From: Gammaproteobacteria bacterium
GTDB taxonomy: Bacteria; Pseudomonadota; Gammaproteobacteria; Pseudomonadales; Pseudohongiellaceae
Assembly (NCBI GenBank): GCA_002691885.1
Contig: NZJB01000003.1
Coordinates: 17,160-34,577, forward strand
DNA length: 17,418 bases
Reading direction: 5' to 3'
Shown: piece after piece, positions 1 through 8,641 of the stretch
Numbering within the stretch: position 1 is the stretch's first letter
How the letters are laid out: every line of letters begins with the position of its first letter
Notes under the pieces: generated by a model
Told to the model about the DNA's origin: nothing
Database searches by the model: none
The model's input: only the letters and a program-made list of their open reading frames with translations
Made by a program: the position numbers and the translations under genes

Positions 1-669
1 ACTCCAAACGCATTAGGAACTGCAAATCAACAATTAAAAATGAATAGTGGTGCAACTGCATTAGAATTTTTCACACCTTCCATTTTAGATATGTCGGATA
101 CTCCATCATCTTTAGGAACGTCAGGCCAAATCCTTAAAATGAATAGTGGTGGAACTGCCCTAGAATTTGCAACTGATGATAGTGGTTCTGGAATGACATT
201 GGGAAGTTTGTCAGTTTCAAATAGTGGTTCATCATCAAATGGATCACTCACTTATGATAGCAATACTGGTCAATTTACTTTTGCTGGTGTGGACACAACT
301 TCTATTTATTCAGCAATCGCTGCTACAAGGCAAGGCGCAACATCAAGTGACATGACTGTAACTGGTGGTGGTACTTTTTCTTTTTCTCATGGATTGAATG
401 CTAGTCCATTTATGATTCAGTGGGCAATTGTATGTACTCAAGCAGATCATGGGTATAGTGTCGGAGATACTATTTATGGAACAGATACAGTAGCCAATGC
501 TAGTTACTCTCCAAGTGTCTATGTAGAAAGTGGAGATAATGCAAATGTAAAAGGAGTATTCCCAAGTCTAGGTCAATTCCAAATTGCCTCAAGATCAGCT
601 GGTGTTGTGGGGAATACAGTCACAACAACTGTAGGTAGATGGAAAATGCGTTTAAAGGTTATGAAATAA
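1..669 (+). CDS. Tail fibre / receptor-binding type structural protein (5'-truncated)
   Basis: The reading frame is open from base 1, so the start lies upstream of the window and the ATG at 40 is only an internal Met. The visible 222 codons begin with two copies of a 33-residue unit (99-nt period) carrying LGT..Q.LKMNSG.TALEF. This kind of Gly/Ser/Thr-rich repeat is typical of phage fibre and virion appendage proteins. A Ser/Gly-rich linker follows, then a C-terminal domain of about 110 residues rich in beta-type sequence, which is probably the distal globular tip. The stop TAA at 667-669 overlaps the ATG of the next gene, so the two are translationally coupled. The fibre role is inferred from composition, repeats and position in a virion module. 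It could also be another decoration protein with the same repeat. It contacts the host surface if the inference is right. Confidence 0.7.
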   Translation, partial: TPNALGTANQQLKMNSGATALEFFTPSILDMSDTPSSLGTSGQILKMNSGGTALEFATDDSGSGMTLGSLSVSNSGSSSNGSLTYDSNTGQFTFAGVDTTSIYSAIAATRQGATSSDMTVTGGGTFSFSHGLNASPFMIQWAIVCTQADHGYSVGDTIYGTDTVANASYSPSVYVESGDNANVKGVFPSLGQFQIASRSAGVVGNTVTTTVGRWKMRLKVMK

Positions 670-2951
670 TGCCACTTATCCCATTAAAATTTCCTAATGG
701 AGTTTATAAAAATGGTACTGAACTTGATGCTTCTGGTAGATGGGCAATAAGTCAATTAGTACGTTGGCATGATGATAGTTTAAAACCTTTAGGTGGTTGG
801 AGAACAAGAACTGATATAGCAGTTGATGCGCCAATAAGAGGCATGATAGCTTGGAAAGGTAATAATGGTTCAAGATATTTAGCTTTTACAAATTATAAAA
901 AAGTATTTGTTCTTTTCCCCAATGGGGATTTGTATGATATTACACCAACTCTTTTTGTAATAGGAAGAGAAAATGCTCAAGGAATGACTGGTTATGGGTC
1001 AGGCTTTTACGGTAGTGGTCAATGGGGAAGTCAGCCATTATCAACATCCTCTACACTTTTGCCTGCTACAACTATACAGTTTTCAACATTTGGAGAGCAA
1101 TTAATTTTTTGTAATAGAGATAGTGGAAGAGTATTTTATTGGGATTTAAATACAGCAAATAAAGCTCAAGAAATATCTGGAGCATCTGACCCTAGTAATG
1201 GTTATAGTAATAATAATGTTGGGTCTATTGTAAGTGATGAAAGATTTTTGTTTTGCTTTACAAGTAGACAAGTAAAATGGAGTGACCAAGAAAATTATAA
1301 TACATGGGCATCTAGCGCAACTAATCAAGCTGGTAATTTAGATTTACAAACAACTGGTCAATATGTTTTATCTCAAAAAATTAGAGGTGGAATTTTAATT
1401 GTTACAGATACAGATGCTCATGCCACAAGATACATTGGTTTACCATTTGTTCATTCTATTCAGAGGGTTGGTGAAAATTGTGGAGCTTATGGAAACCTAG
1501 CTTCTGCGTCTATAGATGCTGGAATAGTTTGGTGGGGATCAAATGGATTTTTTATTTATAGTGGTGGAAGAGTTCAAGAACTTAAATGTGAAATTCAAGA
1601 TTATCTTACAGAAAGACTTACTACAACTCAACAATCAAAAATTTGTGCAATAACCAACGCAAAGTTTGATGAAATTACATGGTATTTTGCAGGATTAAAT
1701 TCTAATGAAAATAATGAATATGTAACATGGAATTACAAAAACAATTCTTGGTGGTATGGTGAATTAGGTAGAACATCTGGTGTTGATCAAGGTGTTTTTG
1801 AGTATCCAATAAAAGCAACTAGCAAATTAAATGATAGTACTTATCCACTAGCAATTAGGCATGGTTCTGGAGATAGTTTATTTATTGAAGTAGAATTTAA
1901 TGGGCAAACCCCAACAACTTCATCAAGTCCAGAAAAAGATTTATCATGCACAAATGTTGGAAATCTTATTAGGCAAAGAAATAGAATTAATACATCCATT
2001 TATGCAAATCCTTCTATTTCTGCAAATACACCACCTATTAATTTTTTAGACACAACTAGTTCTATTAATATAGGCATAAGTGATTATGGGGAATTAGTTC
2101 AATATTCTGGGTCTGGAACATTGTATGAAACTTTTACCTTACCAAGTGCTGAATATTTTTTCTATCGATACCCATCAGGCTCAACAGTAACAGTTACAAT
2201 TCAATTAGTTGGCTTAGATGAAAATGGAGCATCTCAAAGTGCCTCTTTTCAAATGGTTTCACCAATTTCAACAATAACAAGACTTGAAGGATACCAATGG
2301 ACAAAAATTACGGAGATTAATTTTAGTTCAACAAGTAGTGGAAGTATTGCCCAATTTGAATTTTCTCTTGGTGGTGGTTTTGATATTTTAAATCATGGAA
2401 TTATTACAGAAAGTTTTGATGGAATAAAACAAATGGGTGGTACAGGGGCTTTTACAAAATATATAAAAGTTACACCATTAGATAGAACTGACCAATTAAG
2501 ACCTGGCAGAGGATGGCTTACTTTTCATACACCAAGTTTTAGCAATCATACAAATGGGGCAAATACTTCTGAATTATTACAAACCCAAAATAAAGGTACA
2601 TTCTCTATTTTGCCTCACCAAATTGTTGAGCATGAGGTAGGTTTTAATAGAAATGGTTTTACCCCATTTGCTGAAACTGCACCTTTTCAATTAGGAAATG
2701 GTGACAACTTAATGCATATAAACCAAATTATTCCTGATGAAAAAACTCAAGGTAATGTTGTAGGTCGATTTAAAACAAAATTGTACCCCAATGGTTCTGA
2801 AACTGATCATGGGTTAGTGACGTTTTCAAATCCTACAGATGTAAGATTTACAGGAAGGCAAGCCACAATGAGAATAACTGATGCTAATTCTAATAGTGAT
2901 TGGCGAATAGGAACTATTAGACTTGATGCAAAGCAAGGTGGGAAAAGATGA
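669..2951 (+). CDS. Large virion protein, probable tail nozzle / packaged-DNA stabilisation type
   Basis: The protein is 760 aa from the ATG at 669, which overlaps the previous stop as TAATG; AAAGG lies about 9 bases upstream. An in-frame TTG/ATG further upstream at 639 lies inside the previous gene and is not needed. The N-terminus (residues 1-45: PLKFPNGVYKNGTE..., then LVRW.DDSLKPLGGWRTR) matches a pattern I know from marine phage structural proteins. It recalls the start of nozzle proteins such as T7 gp12 and P22 gp10, which say in effect that RNA or protein parts plug the tail and hold packaged DNA. Repeated short W/F/G-rich beta stretches through residues 60-390 suggest a propeller. The C-terminal half is Ser/Thr/Asn-rich beta sequence. 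No catalytic motif is seen. The nozzle role is inference; 'virion structural protein' is the safe call. Confidence 0.6.
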   Translation: MPLIPLKFPNGVYKNGTELDASGRWAISQLVRWHDDSLKPLGGWRTRTDIAVDAPIRGMIAWKGNNGSRYLAFTNYKKVFVLFPNGDLYDITPTLFVIGRENAQGMTGYGSGFYGSGQWGSQPLSTSSTLLPATTIQFSTFGEQLIFCNRDSGRVFYWDLNTANKAQEISGASDPSNGYSNNNVGSIVSDERFLFCFTSRQVKWSDQENYNTWASSATNQAGNLDLQTTGQYVLSQKIRGGILIVTDTDAHATRYIGLPFVHSIQRVGENCGAYGNLASASIDAGIVWWGSNGFFIYSGGRVQELKCEIQDYLTERLTTTQQSKICAITNAKFDEITWYFAGLNSNENNEYVTWNYKNNSWWYGELGRTSGVDQGVFEYPIKATSKLNDSTYPLAIRHGSGDSLFIEVEFNGQTPTTSSSPEKDLSCTNVGNLIRQRNRINTSIYANPSISANTPPINFLDTTSSINIGISDYGELVQYSGSGTLYETFTLPSAEYFFYRYPSGSTVTVTIQLVGLDENGASQSASFQMVSPISTITRLEGYQWTKITEINFSSTSSGSIAQFEFSLGGGFDILNHGIITESFDGIKQMGGTGAFTKYIKVTPLDRTDQLRPGRGWLTFHTPSFSNHTNGANTSELLQTQNKGTFSILPHQIVEHEVGFNRNGFTPFAETAPFQLGNGDNLMHINQIIPDEKTQGNVVGRFKTKLYPNGSETDHGLVTFSNPTDVRFTGRQATMRITDANSNSDWRIGTIRLDAKQGGKR

Positions 2952-3157
2952 TTTTACAACCACCATCTCAAAATTATGACCCAACTTTTGAAATCGAAAG
3001 AAATCGAGAGCTTGAAAGTCAAGATGCATTAAATCGTAAAAAACAACAAGACGTTGAAATAGTAAAAGATGAAAGATTGATTTTATCTAGCCCTAATGGA
3101 ACTAGGTATAAAATAAGTGTTGATAATAGTGGAGTGCTTTCAGCAATAGCAATATGA
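2948..3157 (+). CDS. Small virion-module protein, unknown function
   Basis: The protein is 69 aa. It begins in the ATGA overlap with the stop of the large structural gene and has a good ribosome site (AAGGTGGG at 2935-2942). The first 45 residues are highly charged and probably helical (ERNRELESQDALNRKKQQDVEIVKDER). The last 25 look like a small beta hairpin ending in hydrophobic residues (RYKISVDNSGVLSAIAI). It ends in another ATGA overlap with the next gene. The two overlaps show it is part of one tightly coupled block of late genes. I do not recognise the family. A small helical adaptor or scaffold-like protein of the virion is possible, but nothing in the sequence decides it. Confidence 0.7.
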   Translation: MILQPPSQNYDPTFEIERNRELESQDALNRKKQQDVEIVKDERLILSSPNGTRYKISVDNSGVLSAIAI

Positions 3158-3516
3158 AAAAAGAAGAAATTAATAAATGTAGTTATTGGATTGAAGAGGC
3201 TCTTAAATATAGTGGGGGTACGCATGATTTGGTGGATATATTTCAAGGTCTTGCAGAACGAAAATACCAATTGTGGCCAGCAGAAAAAGGATGCCTTGTC
3301 ACGGAGATATTGGAATATCCTAAAAAGAAAGTTTGTCATGTATTTTTGGGGGCGGGGGAAATGAACCAATTAAAGGATATGCACCAAAGTGTTATCTTTT
3401 GGGCTAAGAAATTAAATTGCACAGAACTAACAATAAGTGGGCGAAGAGGATGGGTAAAAGCATTAAAAGATCATGGGTGGAAAGAAGCCCAAACAACTAT
3501 CTATAAGGAGATATAA
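3154..3516 (+). CDS. Virion-module protein with possible GNAT-like fold
   Basis: The protein is 120 aa and is coupled to the previous gene by an ATGA overlap. Residues 10-45 are helical, followed by a VTEILEYPKKKVCHVFLGAG beta hairpin. The C-terminal part reads helix, then ELTISGRRGWVKALKDHGW. The GR.GW...L...GW pattern resembles the last strand/helix of GNAT folds, and small GNAT-like proteins occur at this position in podophage virion modules (T7 gp13 lies among the internal virion proteins). The usual acetyl-CoA pyrophosphate loop (Q/RxxGxG/A) is not evident, so it may be structural and not an enzyme. The overall fold assignment is inference from short motifs. The next gene's ribosome site (AAGGAG 3505-3510) lies inside its last codons. 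Confidence 0.55.
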   Translation: MKKEEINKCSYWIEEALKYSGGTHDLVDIFQGLAERKYQLWPAEKGCLVTEILEYPKKKVCHVFLGAGEMNQLKDMHQSVIFWAKKLNCTELTISGRRGWVKALKDHGWKEAQTTIYKEI

Positions 3517-3517
3517 A

Positions 3518-4174
3518 ATGGCAGGTGGTAAAGGTGGTTCTCAAACAGTAACAACAGCTATCCCAAAATGGCAAGAGGATATGGTTAAAGATGCTGTGGC
3601 TCAAGCTAAAGGTTTAAATGTTCCTTATGCTCCGTATATGGGTGTTGATGTAGTTGGACAAGACCCAAGAATAAATAACAATCTTAATAGTGCTTTGAGT
3701 TCTTTTGGGATGGAAGAAGTAGCAAACAATCTACCACCAATGGTTACTGAAAATGGGATTAGTGGGTACAAGTCTTATGATTTATATACAGACCAATTGG
3801 CTAAGTTAAAAGAGAATTACCCAGATATTTATAGGAGAATAGAAGCACAGACGGCCGAATCTTTACCCCCACCTAGCACAATGGGTCAAGTCAATCCCGT
3901 CACAGGCTACCCAATTACTCCAATGATGGCATCAAATACAATGGGATCACCTACTCCAACTTCTAGTGGCTCAAGTAATGATGATAACTATTTCCCACCA
4001 ATTACAACCATAGCAAATAATAATGACAATGGTGAATATAGTTTTTTTGATAGTGGAACATATAACATTGATATGAATTATGACCCCATCCAAGATTTTA
4101 CTGATTGGTTAAGTGGTGACTATGATTACCCAGATGGACTTTTTCACAACGATTTTAGAGAACCGACCCCTTAA
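3518..4174 (+). CDS. Virion/ejection-associated protein, N-terminal part of a normally single protein
   Basis: The protein is 218 aa from the ATG at 3518, placed 7 bases after AAGGAG (3505-3510); an in-frame upstream extension would run through the previous gene. The first 50 residues (GGSQTVTTAIPKW, then PYAPYMGVDVVGQDP) are the typical start of a large family of marine phage virion proteins. In that family this is followed by helices and then by a YM.PY..N.VID...AGA.GG.R segment. Here that second segment is carried by the next ORF. Residues 55-218 are instead low-complexity, rich in Asn, Ser, Pro, Thr and Asp, and probably disordered. It shares a reading frame with the next ORF, separated only by one TAA and five codons. 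The function in DNA ejection or inside the head is inferred from family context. Confidence 0.65.
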   Translation: MAGGKGGSQTVTTAIPKWQEDMVKDAVAQAKGLNVPYAPYMGVDVVGQDPRINNNLNSALSSFGMEEVANNLPPMVTENGISGYKSYDLYTDQLAKLKENYPDIYRRIEAQTAESLPPPSTMGQVNPVTGYPITPMMASNTMGSPTPTSSGSSNDDNYFPPITTIANNNDNGEYSFFDSGTYNIDMNYDPIQDFTDWLSGDYDYPDGLFHNDFREPTP

Positions 4175-4189
4175 TTAGGAGAACAAAAA

Positions 4190-4873
4190 ATGGCAACAGC
4201 AGGGAACAATGTTTATAACCAAGTAGTTGATAGTATGGGTCAAGCCCAAACTGGAATGACTAATGCCATGAATTATCAACCAGTGGCCTTTAATCAAGAT
4301 AACCTTAATCAATATATGAACCCTTATACTAACCAAGTTATTGATAAATCATTAGGTAATCTTGAAGATGCAAGACAAAAAGCAATCCAAAATATGCAAG
4401 CACAAGCAGTAAGTGCAGGCGCATACGGTGGAAGTAGGCATGGAGTAGCCGATAGTTTAACTAATGAAGTTTATGCAAAACAAGCTGGTGATCTTGCATC
4501 AAATTTAAATATGCAAAATTATAATCAAGCCATGAACCAATTTAATACTCAAAATCAAATGGGATTAAATGTTGCTCAAAATCAAATGGCAGGGGCAGGG
4601 GCATTATCTGGTCTTTCTAATATGGGTTTTGGAATGGCGAATTATTTAGATGATAAAGCTTATAATCGAAGTGAAACCCAAAGAATGTTACAACAAGCTT
4701 TAGTTGACAAAGCTCAACAACAATTTGGTGGTTTTACAGGGGCAGGGCAACAAGGGTTAAGTGCTTTATTAAGTTCACTAGGAATAATCCCAGCTCAAGG
4801 AACGCAAACTACATCTCAAAAACATGGCTTGTTTGATTACCTTACATTATTAGCAATGACTAAAATGGGGTAA
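4190..4873 (+). CDS. Virion/ejection-associated protein, C-terminal part (AGA-GG-R family)
   Basis: The protein is 227 aa. It has its own strong ribosome site (TTAGGAGAAC, about 8 bases before the ATG), so independent translation is likely. Residues 42-52 (YMNPYTNQVID) and 73-85 (AVSAGAYGGSRHG) are the hallmark block of a marine phage virion-protein family that usually also contains the IP.W/PY.PY.G block found in the upstream ORF. The rest is Gln/Asn/Met/Ala-rich helix with a Gly-rich segment near 130-150 and 177-195, which could insert in membrane or pack inside the head. I read it as the second half of a divided protein. It is followed by the lysozyme gene with a 2-base gap, in line with an internal-virion or ejection protein set. 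Confidence 0.65.
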   Translation: MATAGNNVYNQVVDSMGQAQTGMTNAMNYQPVAFNQDNLNQYMNPYTNQVIDKSLGNLEDARQKAIQNMQAQAVSAGAYGGSRHGVADSLTNEVYAKQAGDLASNLNMQNYNQAMNQFNTQNQMGLNVAQNQMAGAGALSGLSNMGFGMANYLDDKAYNRSETQRMLQQALVDKAQQQFGGFTGAGQQGLSALLSSLGIIPAQGTQTTSQKHGLFDYLTLLAMTKMG

Positions 4874-4875
4874 AT

Positions 4876-5637
4876 ATGGCAAATTTACATCCATCAGTTT
4901 TTTCAATTATGACACAACTTTTATCAAGTGGGATGCCATTTGATGTTGCGTCTGGCTTTGTTGGAAACATGATGGTTGAAAATATGTATACTCCAACAAG
5001 AGGATTTGATGGAAGTATAAGAAGCCCAGAAGATGATAAAAAAAGGTATGCATTAGGTATAAATCAATGGAGAGGTGGAAGGCAAGATAAGTTAAGAAAT
5101 TATTTAGATAGCTATGGATTACCTATTGATGATTTAAGTGGTCAAGTAAGGTTTATGTTGGAAGAGCTAAAAGATAGTAATTACAAAGACCCAACATCTT
5201 TTCAAAATTATAAAAGTTTTATGGATTTGTATAATCAAGGAACTTTTCAAGATATTGGTTCAATTACGGAAGCTCTTGAAAAAGCTTATTATAGGGCAGA
5301 CCCAAGAGATATGCCAAATTATGACCCAAGTAATCCAGATCACAGAAGTCAATTAAACACATATTTAAACTCACTTAAAATGCGAAGGGATAAGGCAAAA
5401 ATGATAAATGATTTAGGAATAAACCATTTCGGTGGGGCTAATAATATAAATCAACCACCTAATCCCAATAAAAAAGCAAGTTTGATTAGCCAATTAACTG
5501 GTGGTTTAGGTGGCTTATTAGGTGGGGGTGGCTCTCCAAATATGGGTAATCTAGCAATGGCATTTAATTCAATGAGATTAAATCCAGACCCAACTTTAAA
5601 TCAAGCTATTTCTTTGCGCCAAGAAAAACAAAATTAG
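4876..5637 (+). CDS. Tail lysozyme (Phage_lysozyme2-like), ends at in-frame amber
   Basis: The visible protein is 253 aa. Residues 1-150 match the phage tail-lysozyme (Phage_lysozyme2) pattern: a helix with GNMMVENMY, where E35 is the likely catalytic Glu, then YALGINQWRGGR at 58-69, the DLSGQVRFMLEEL block at 86-98, and a final EKAYYRADP. Such enzymes open a local hole in peptidoglycan during DNA entry. Residues 200-225 are Gly-rich. Residues 227-253 (AMAFNSMRLNPDP...RQEKQN) are the start of a motif that in related phage proteins runs on without a break. Here TAG at 5635-5637 stops it, yet the same frame stays open to 6537. The gene may thus be the first half of a 553-residue protein interrupted by a nonsense codon, a readthrough site or an error in the sequence. 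Confidence 0.75.
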   Translation: MANLHPSVFSIMTQLLSSGMPFDVASGFVGNMMVENMYTPTRGFDGSIRSPEDDKKRYALGINQWRGGRQDKLRNYLDSYGLPIDDLSGQVRFMLEELKDSNYKDPTSFQNYKSFMDLYNQGTFQDIGSITEALEKAYYRADPRDMPNYDPSNPDHRSQLNTYLNSLKMRRDKAKMINDLGINHFGGANNINQPPNPNKKASLISQLTGGLGGLLGGGGSPNMGNLAMAFNSMRLNPDPTLNQAISLRQEKQN

Positions 5638-5688
5638 GCTAATAAATTAGCAGAAGGTCGTACAAGATTAGAGAGTTATATAACTTCA

Positions 5689-6537
5689 ATGTCAGCTGGG
5701 CCAATGAAAGATAAGTACATGGCTATGTTGCAAAGTAATGTTGAGCCTAATGAAATATTTAAATCCATGATACAAAACAGAGGTGATATCATGGATCAAG
5801 AGGGTGCTTTTAGAAAAGAATTTTATAATCATGAATATGTAGCAAATTATAGAGCAATGATACCTTTTTATGATGATTTAGTATCAATGGCTGTTAGGGG
5901 TCTACCTTCTGATGACTTGGCTATTGTTTTTAGATTTATGAAACTTTTAGACCCAAGAAGTACTGTTAGAGAAGGTGAGCAAGCATCTGTTAGACAATTA
6001 GGTGGTATTCCTGCATGGGCTGGAGCTTTTTATAATCAAGTTGTTGGTGCTGGTGGTTTAACTAAAGACCAAAGAAATTTTATACTTCAAACCTCAAGAG
6101 ATATATTTAATCAATCTAAAAAGAATTATGAAAATATTGCCCAACAAACAACAGAAAGAGTTGATAGATATGGGAACATGGATATTAGAAATATTGTTGA
6201 GCCACTAGGGATTAGTGAAGAACAATATAAAAAAGGTGAAAATTATATAAGTAATTTAGCTATTGATGAAAGATTAACTACCCCACCCAAAATAGAGGAA
6301 ATGTTACCTCAAGGGGCATCTCTTAGGGATGTTTGGCAAGATATGAGAAATCAAGGTTTAATTAGAAATTCTATATTTGTTAAATTAGAAGATGAATATG
6401 GTAGAACTTTTAATAATTTTGACTTTAGACAAATGTGGACAGCAGGTCATTTTTCAAAACAAGATAAAATAAAAATAAAGAAATATTTAGAAGAAAAATA
6501 TCCAGACTTTACACATGATTATTTAAATTTAGATTAG
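5689..6537 (+). CDS. C-terminal half of the lysozyme/virion protein (VREGE domain)
   Basis: The same reading frame as the lysozyme gene continues from 5638 to TAG at 6535-6537. The first ATG after the amber is at 5689 and has no convincing ribosome site, which argues against a normal separate gene. Residues 83-97 (FMKLLDPRS, then VREGE) with the following GG.P and LT..QR..F segments form a block I know from marine phage tail/ejection proteins, often in the same polypeptide as a lytic domain. The C-terminus is charged and helical. If translated alone it is 282 aa; joined to the upstream part it makes 553 residues. It is followed by TAG, two codons, TAA and then the ejection-protein gene, so the module end is real. 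Function: structural, likely in DNA entry (inference). Confidence 0.6.
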   Translation: MSAGPMKDKYMAMLQSNVEPNEIFKSMIQNRGDIMDQEGAFRKEFYNHEYVANYRAMIPFYDDLVSMAVRGLPSDDLAIVFRFMKLLDPRSTVREGEQASVRQLGGIPAWAGAFYNQVVGAGGLTKDQRNFILQTSRDIFNQSKKNYENIAQQTTERVDRYGNMDIRNIVEPLGISEEQYKKGENYISNLAIDERLTTPPKIEEMLPQGASLRDVWQDMRNQGLIRNSIFVKLEDEYGRTFNNFDFRQMWTAGHFSKQDKIKIKKYLEEKYPDFTHDYLNLD

Positions 6538-6546
6538 GGGGAATAA

Positions 6547-8523
6547 ATGTCACAAGATGATTATCTAAAAGAATTAGCAAGCCAAGCAAGAGATAAAACT
6601 AATACAGCACCAATGGCATTTGGAAGAGGTGCTTATCAAGGCTTAACTCTTGATTTTGGTGATGAACTTGAGGCTAGGTTTTTAAGTATGGTTAAACCAG
6701 ATAGTTCATATAATAAAGAACTAGATAGAATACATGGTCAAATAGATAGTTATCAAAGAACTAATCCTAAATCAATGTTAGCTGGTGAAATTACTGGTGG
6801 TACTGCTTCTTTACTTGCCCCATTAGGTCTTGGGGGAAGAGTGTTAAAAGGTGCTAATAAATTAGCTAAAGGTGGAGCATTAACATTAGAGGGGGCAACA
6901 CTTGGGGCTTTACAAGCTTATGGTCAAGCTAGAGATAAAGGTGAAAGCATTGATCAAGTTTTAAATGGTGCTTTATTAGGAGCTATTTTTGTTCCTTTAG
7001 GTGGCTTTGTTGGTGCTTTAGGTGGCAATATTGCTACACCTTTTTTTAAATACATAGATAAAAATTTAGGTGGGCAAGAAGCCAAAGCAGTTATCAATGC
7101 ATTAAGAAATTATGCAAGAAATAGTAGGATGACTTTAAATGATGCATTAAAAACAATTATTAAAGAAAAAATACCATTAATGGATATTGACCCATCTTTT
7201 GCACATTTAGGAAAAGTAATTGCTACCCAATGGGAAAAGTCTGCTGGCAAAACTATAAGAGAAGGTGCTGATGCTAATTTAGAGGCACAATCCAAAAATA
7301 TTCAAAAACAAGCTAATCAAGATTTAATTTCAGAGGGGTTAGTATCTCAAAATCAAATGAATGGGTATAATAATTTTCTTGATACTTTTGAAGAGATGGT
7401 TTCAACACAATCTAAAAAGACAAGTGATGCATACGACAGTGCATTAAAAGGAGTTACCCCATCAAAAGAATTAGTAGATGCTTTTAATAATATGCTTGAG
7501 GTAAATCCACAATTTATTAAAAAAGCTAATCAATTATTAAGGTCAAAGTTAAATTTATCTTACAACCCCTTAAAAATAAATAAAGAAACTGGAAAATTGC
7601 AAAATTTAAGCAATCAACCATTATCAATGGAAATTGTTGAGGCTGTAGCACAAGATGTTAAAGATTTAACCTATAAAATGAAAAGTTCTAAAACTGCAAA
7701 AAATATAAGGGAAAAACAACAAGAACCAGTTACAAAAAAAATAGATGATGAAACCCCTGGGATTAAAGATGCAAGATCAGCTAACACAGCTAATCAAATT
7801 GCAATGAAAGTAGAAAAAGAAATTAGAGGGGTTTTAAGTAAAACTAGTCCAGACGAATTTTTATCTAGTTACAAGAAAAATTTAGCTAAAATTACAAATA
7901 AATCTGATAAAGAATTTTTAACTCAACAATATCAAATTGGATTAGCTAGGGAAATTAGAGATAACATGAATACTGTTAAAGGATTGAATAATTTAATTGA
8001 TAATTTTGCTAAATCAGATAGCTCAGCAAGTATGATATTTAAAGAATTATACCCAAATAAATCAATTCAAACTATGATTGAGAAATTTGAAAATGCAAAA
8101 AATGCTTTAACATCTAAAAGGATTGTAGCTAAAAAAAGTGATACTAAATCAAATATAGAAGCTCAAAAAAATGCAAATGTTGATGATGCTATGACAATTG
8201 GTCAATCTTTAAGAAGTGGTGGTTTAGAAGCTGGAGCATTTCAAGTAGCTAGAAAACTTGCAAATCAATTTAGAACAGAAGGATATAGTGAAAAAGACGC
8301 AATAAGATTAGCTAATATTCTAACAAGTAGGAATGCTGGCAATGCACAAGAAAATTACAGAAGTATTATTTCAAGACCAGAATTGTTTGAAAGTTTATTT
8401 GAAAATGTTGGTCGTGCTGGTGGTCAATCTTCTATTTTAGAAACTGTTGCTGATGAACCTGAATCTGGATTAGCTCAAAGTGGTAGAGGCTTAATTGATC
8501 AAATGATTAGAATGATGAGATAA
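6547..8523 (+). CDS. Large internal virion / DNA-ejection protein
   Basis: The protein is 658 aa with an AGGGGGAA ribosome site just before the ATG. Residues 22-44 (APMAFGRGAYQGLTLDFGDELEA) are a conserved start seen in marine podophage internal or ejection proteins. Two Gly/Ala-rich hydrophobic stretches follow at about 79-125 and 141-166. They could span or insert in the host membrane, as ejection proteins of this class are thought to do. The remaining 480 residues are a long charged helical region rich in Lys, Gln and Asn. No lytic or protease motif is seen. It is the last gene of the rightward structural module and ends next to a convergent terminator-like hairpin. The ejection role is inferred from the conserved start, composition and neighbours (tail lysozyme just upstream). 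Confidence 0.65.
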   Translation: MSQDDYLKELASQARDKTNTAPMAFGRGAYQGLTLDFGDELEARFLSMVKPDSSYNKELDRIHGQIDSYQRTNPKSMLAGEITGGTASLLAPLGLGGRVLKGANKLAKGGALTLEGATLGALQAYGQARDKGESIDQVLNGALLGAIFVPLGGFVGALGGNIATPFFKYIDKNLGGQEAKAVINALRNYARNSRMTLNDALKTIIKEKIPLMDIDPSFAHLGKVIATQWEKSAGKTIREGADANLEAQSKNIQKQANQDLISEGLVSQNQMNGYNNFLDTFEEMVSTQSKKTSDAYDSALKGVTPSKELVDAFNNMLEVNPQFIKKANQLLRSKLNLSYNPLKINKETGKLQNLSNQPLSMEIVEAVAQDVKDLTYKMKSSKTAKNIREKQQEPVTKKIDDETPGIKDARSANTANQIAMKVEKEIRGVLSKTSPDEFLSSYKKNLAKITNKSDKEFLTQQYQIGLAREIRDNMNTVKGLNNLIDNFAKSDSSASMIFKELYPNKSIQTMIEKFENAKNALTSKRIVAKKSDTKSNIEAQKNANVDDAMTIGQSLRSGGLEAGAFQVARKLANQFRTEGYSEKDAIRLANILTSRNAGNAQENYRSIISRPELFESLFENVGRAGGQSSILETVADEPESGLAQSGRGLIDQMIRMMR

Positions 8524-8572
8524 AAATCCCCCCCCTATGTTTTTTTAAAGAAAGGGAGGTTGAAGAGGGGGG
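8522..8572. terminator. Convergent terminator-like hairpin (C8 / G6)
   Basis: C8 at 8528-8535 can pair with G6 at 8567-8572 across a loop of about 31 bases. Read leftward, the G-run arm is followed by ATTTTTA, the shape of an intrinsic terminator for the minus-strand operon. Read rightward, AAGTTTTG follows, which is weaker. It lies between the end of the late genes and the end of the leftward operon, where a two-way terminator is expected. The long loop lowers confidence. Confidence 0.45.
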
Positions 8573-8588
8573 AAGTTTTGGAGAAAAG

Positions 8589-8607
8589 TATGGAAAAGAT
8601 TTCCATA
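8589..8607. other. Perfect 8-bp hairpin in the convergent gap
   Basis: TATGGAAA (8589-8596) and TTTCCATA (8600-8607) are exact inverted repeats around the loop AGA. A run of seven T at 8624-8630 lies too far downstream for a standard terminator. It could stabilise mRNA ends or bind a protein. It stands between the C/G hairpin and the TTTCAAC pair. Confidence 0.45.
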
Positions 8608-8641
8608 AATTAATTCTATATTATTTTTTTAAATTTTTAAA

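Noticed and set aside
27..251. Minus-strand ORF antisense to the fibre gene
   Set aside because: It mirrors the repeat-bearing coding frame and has no ribosome site or recognisable domain.
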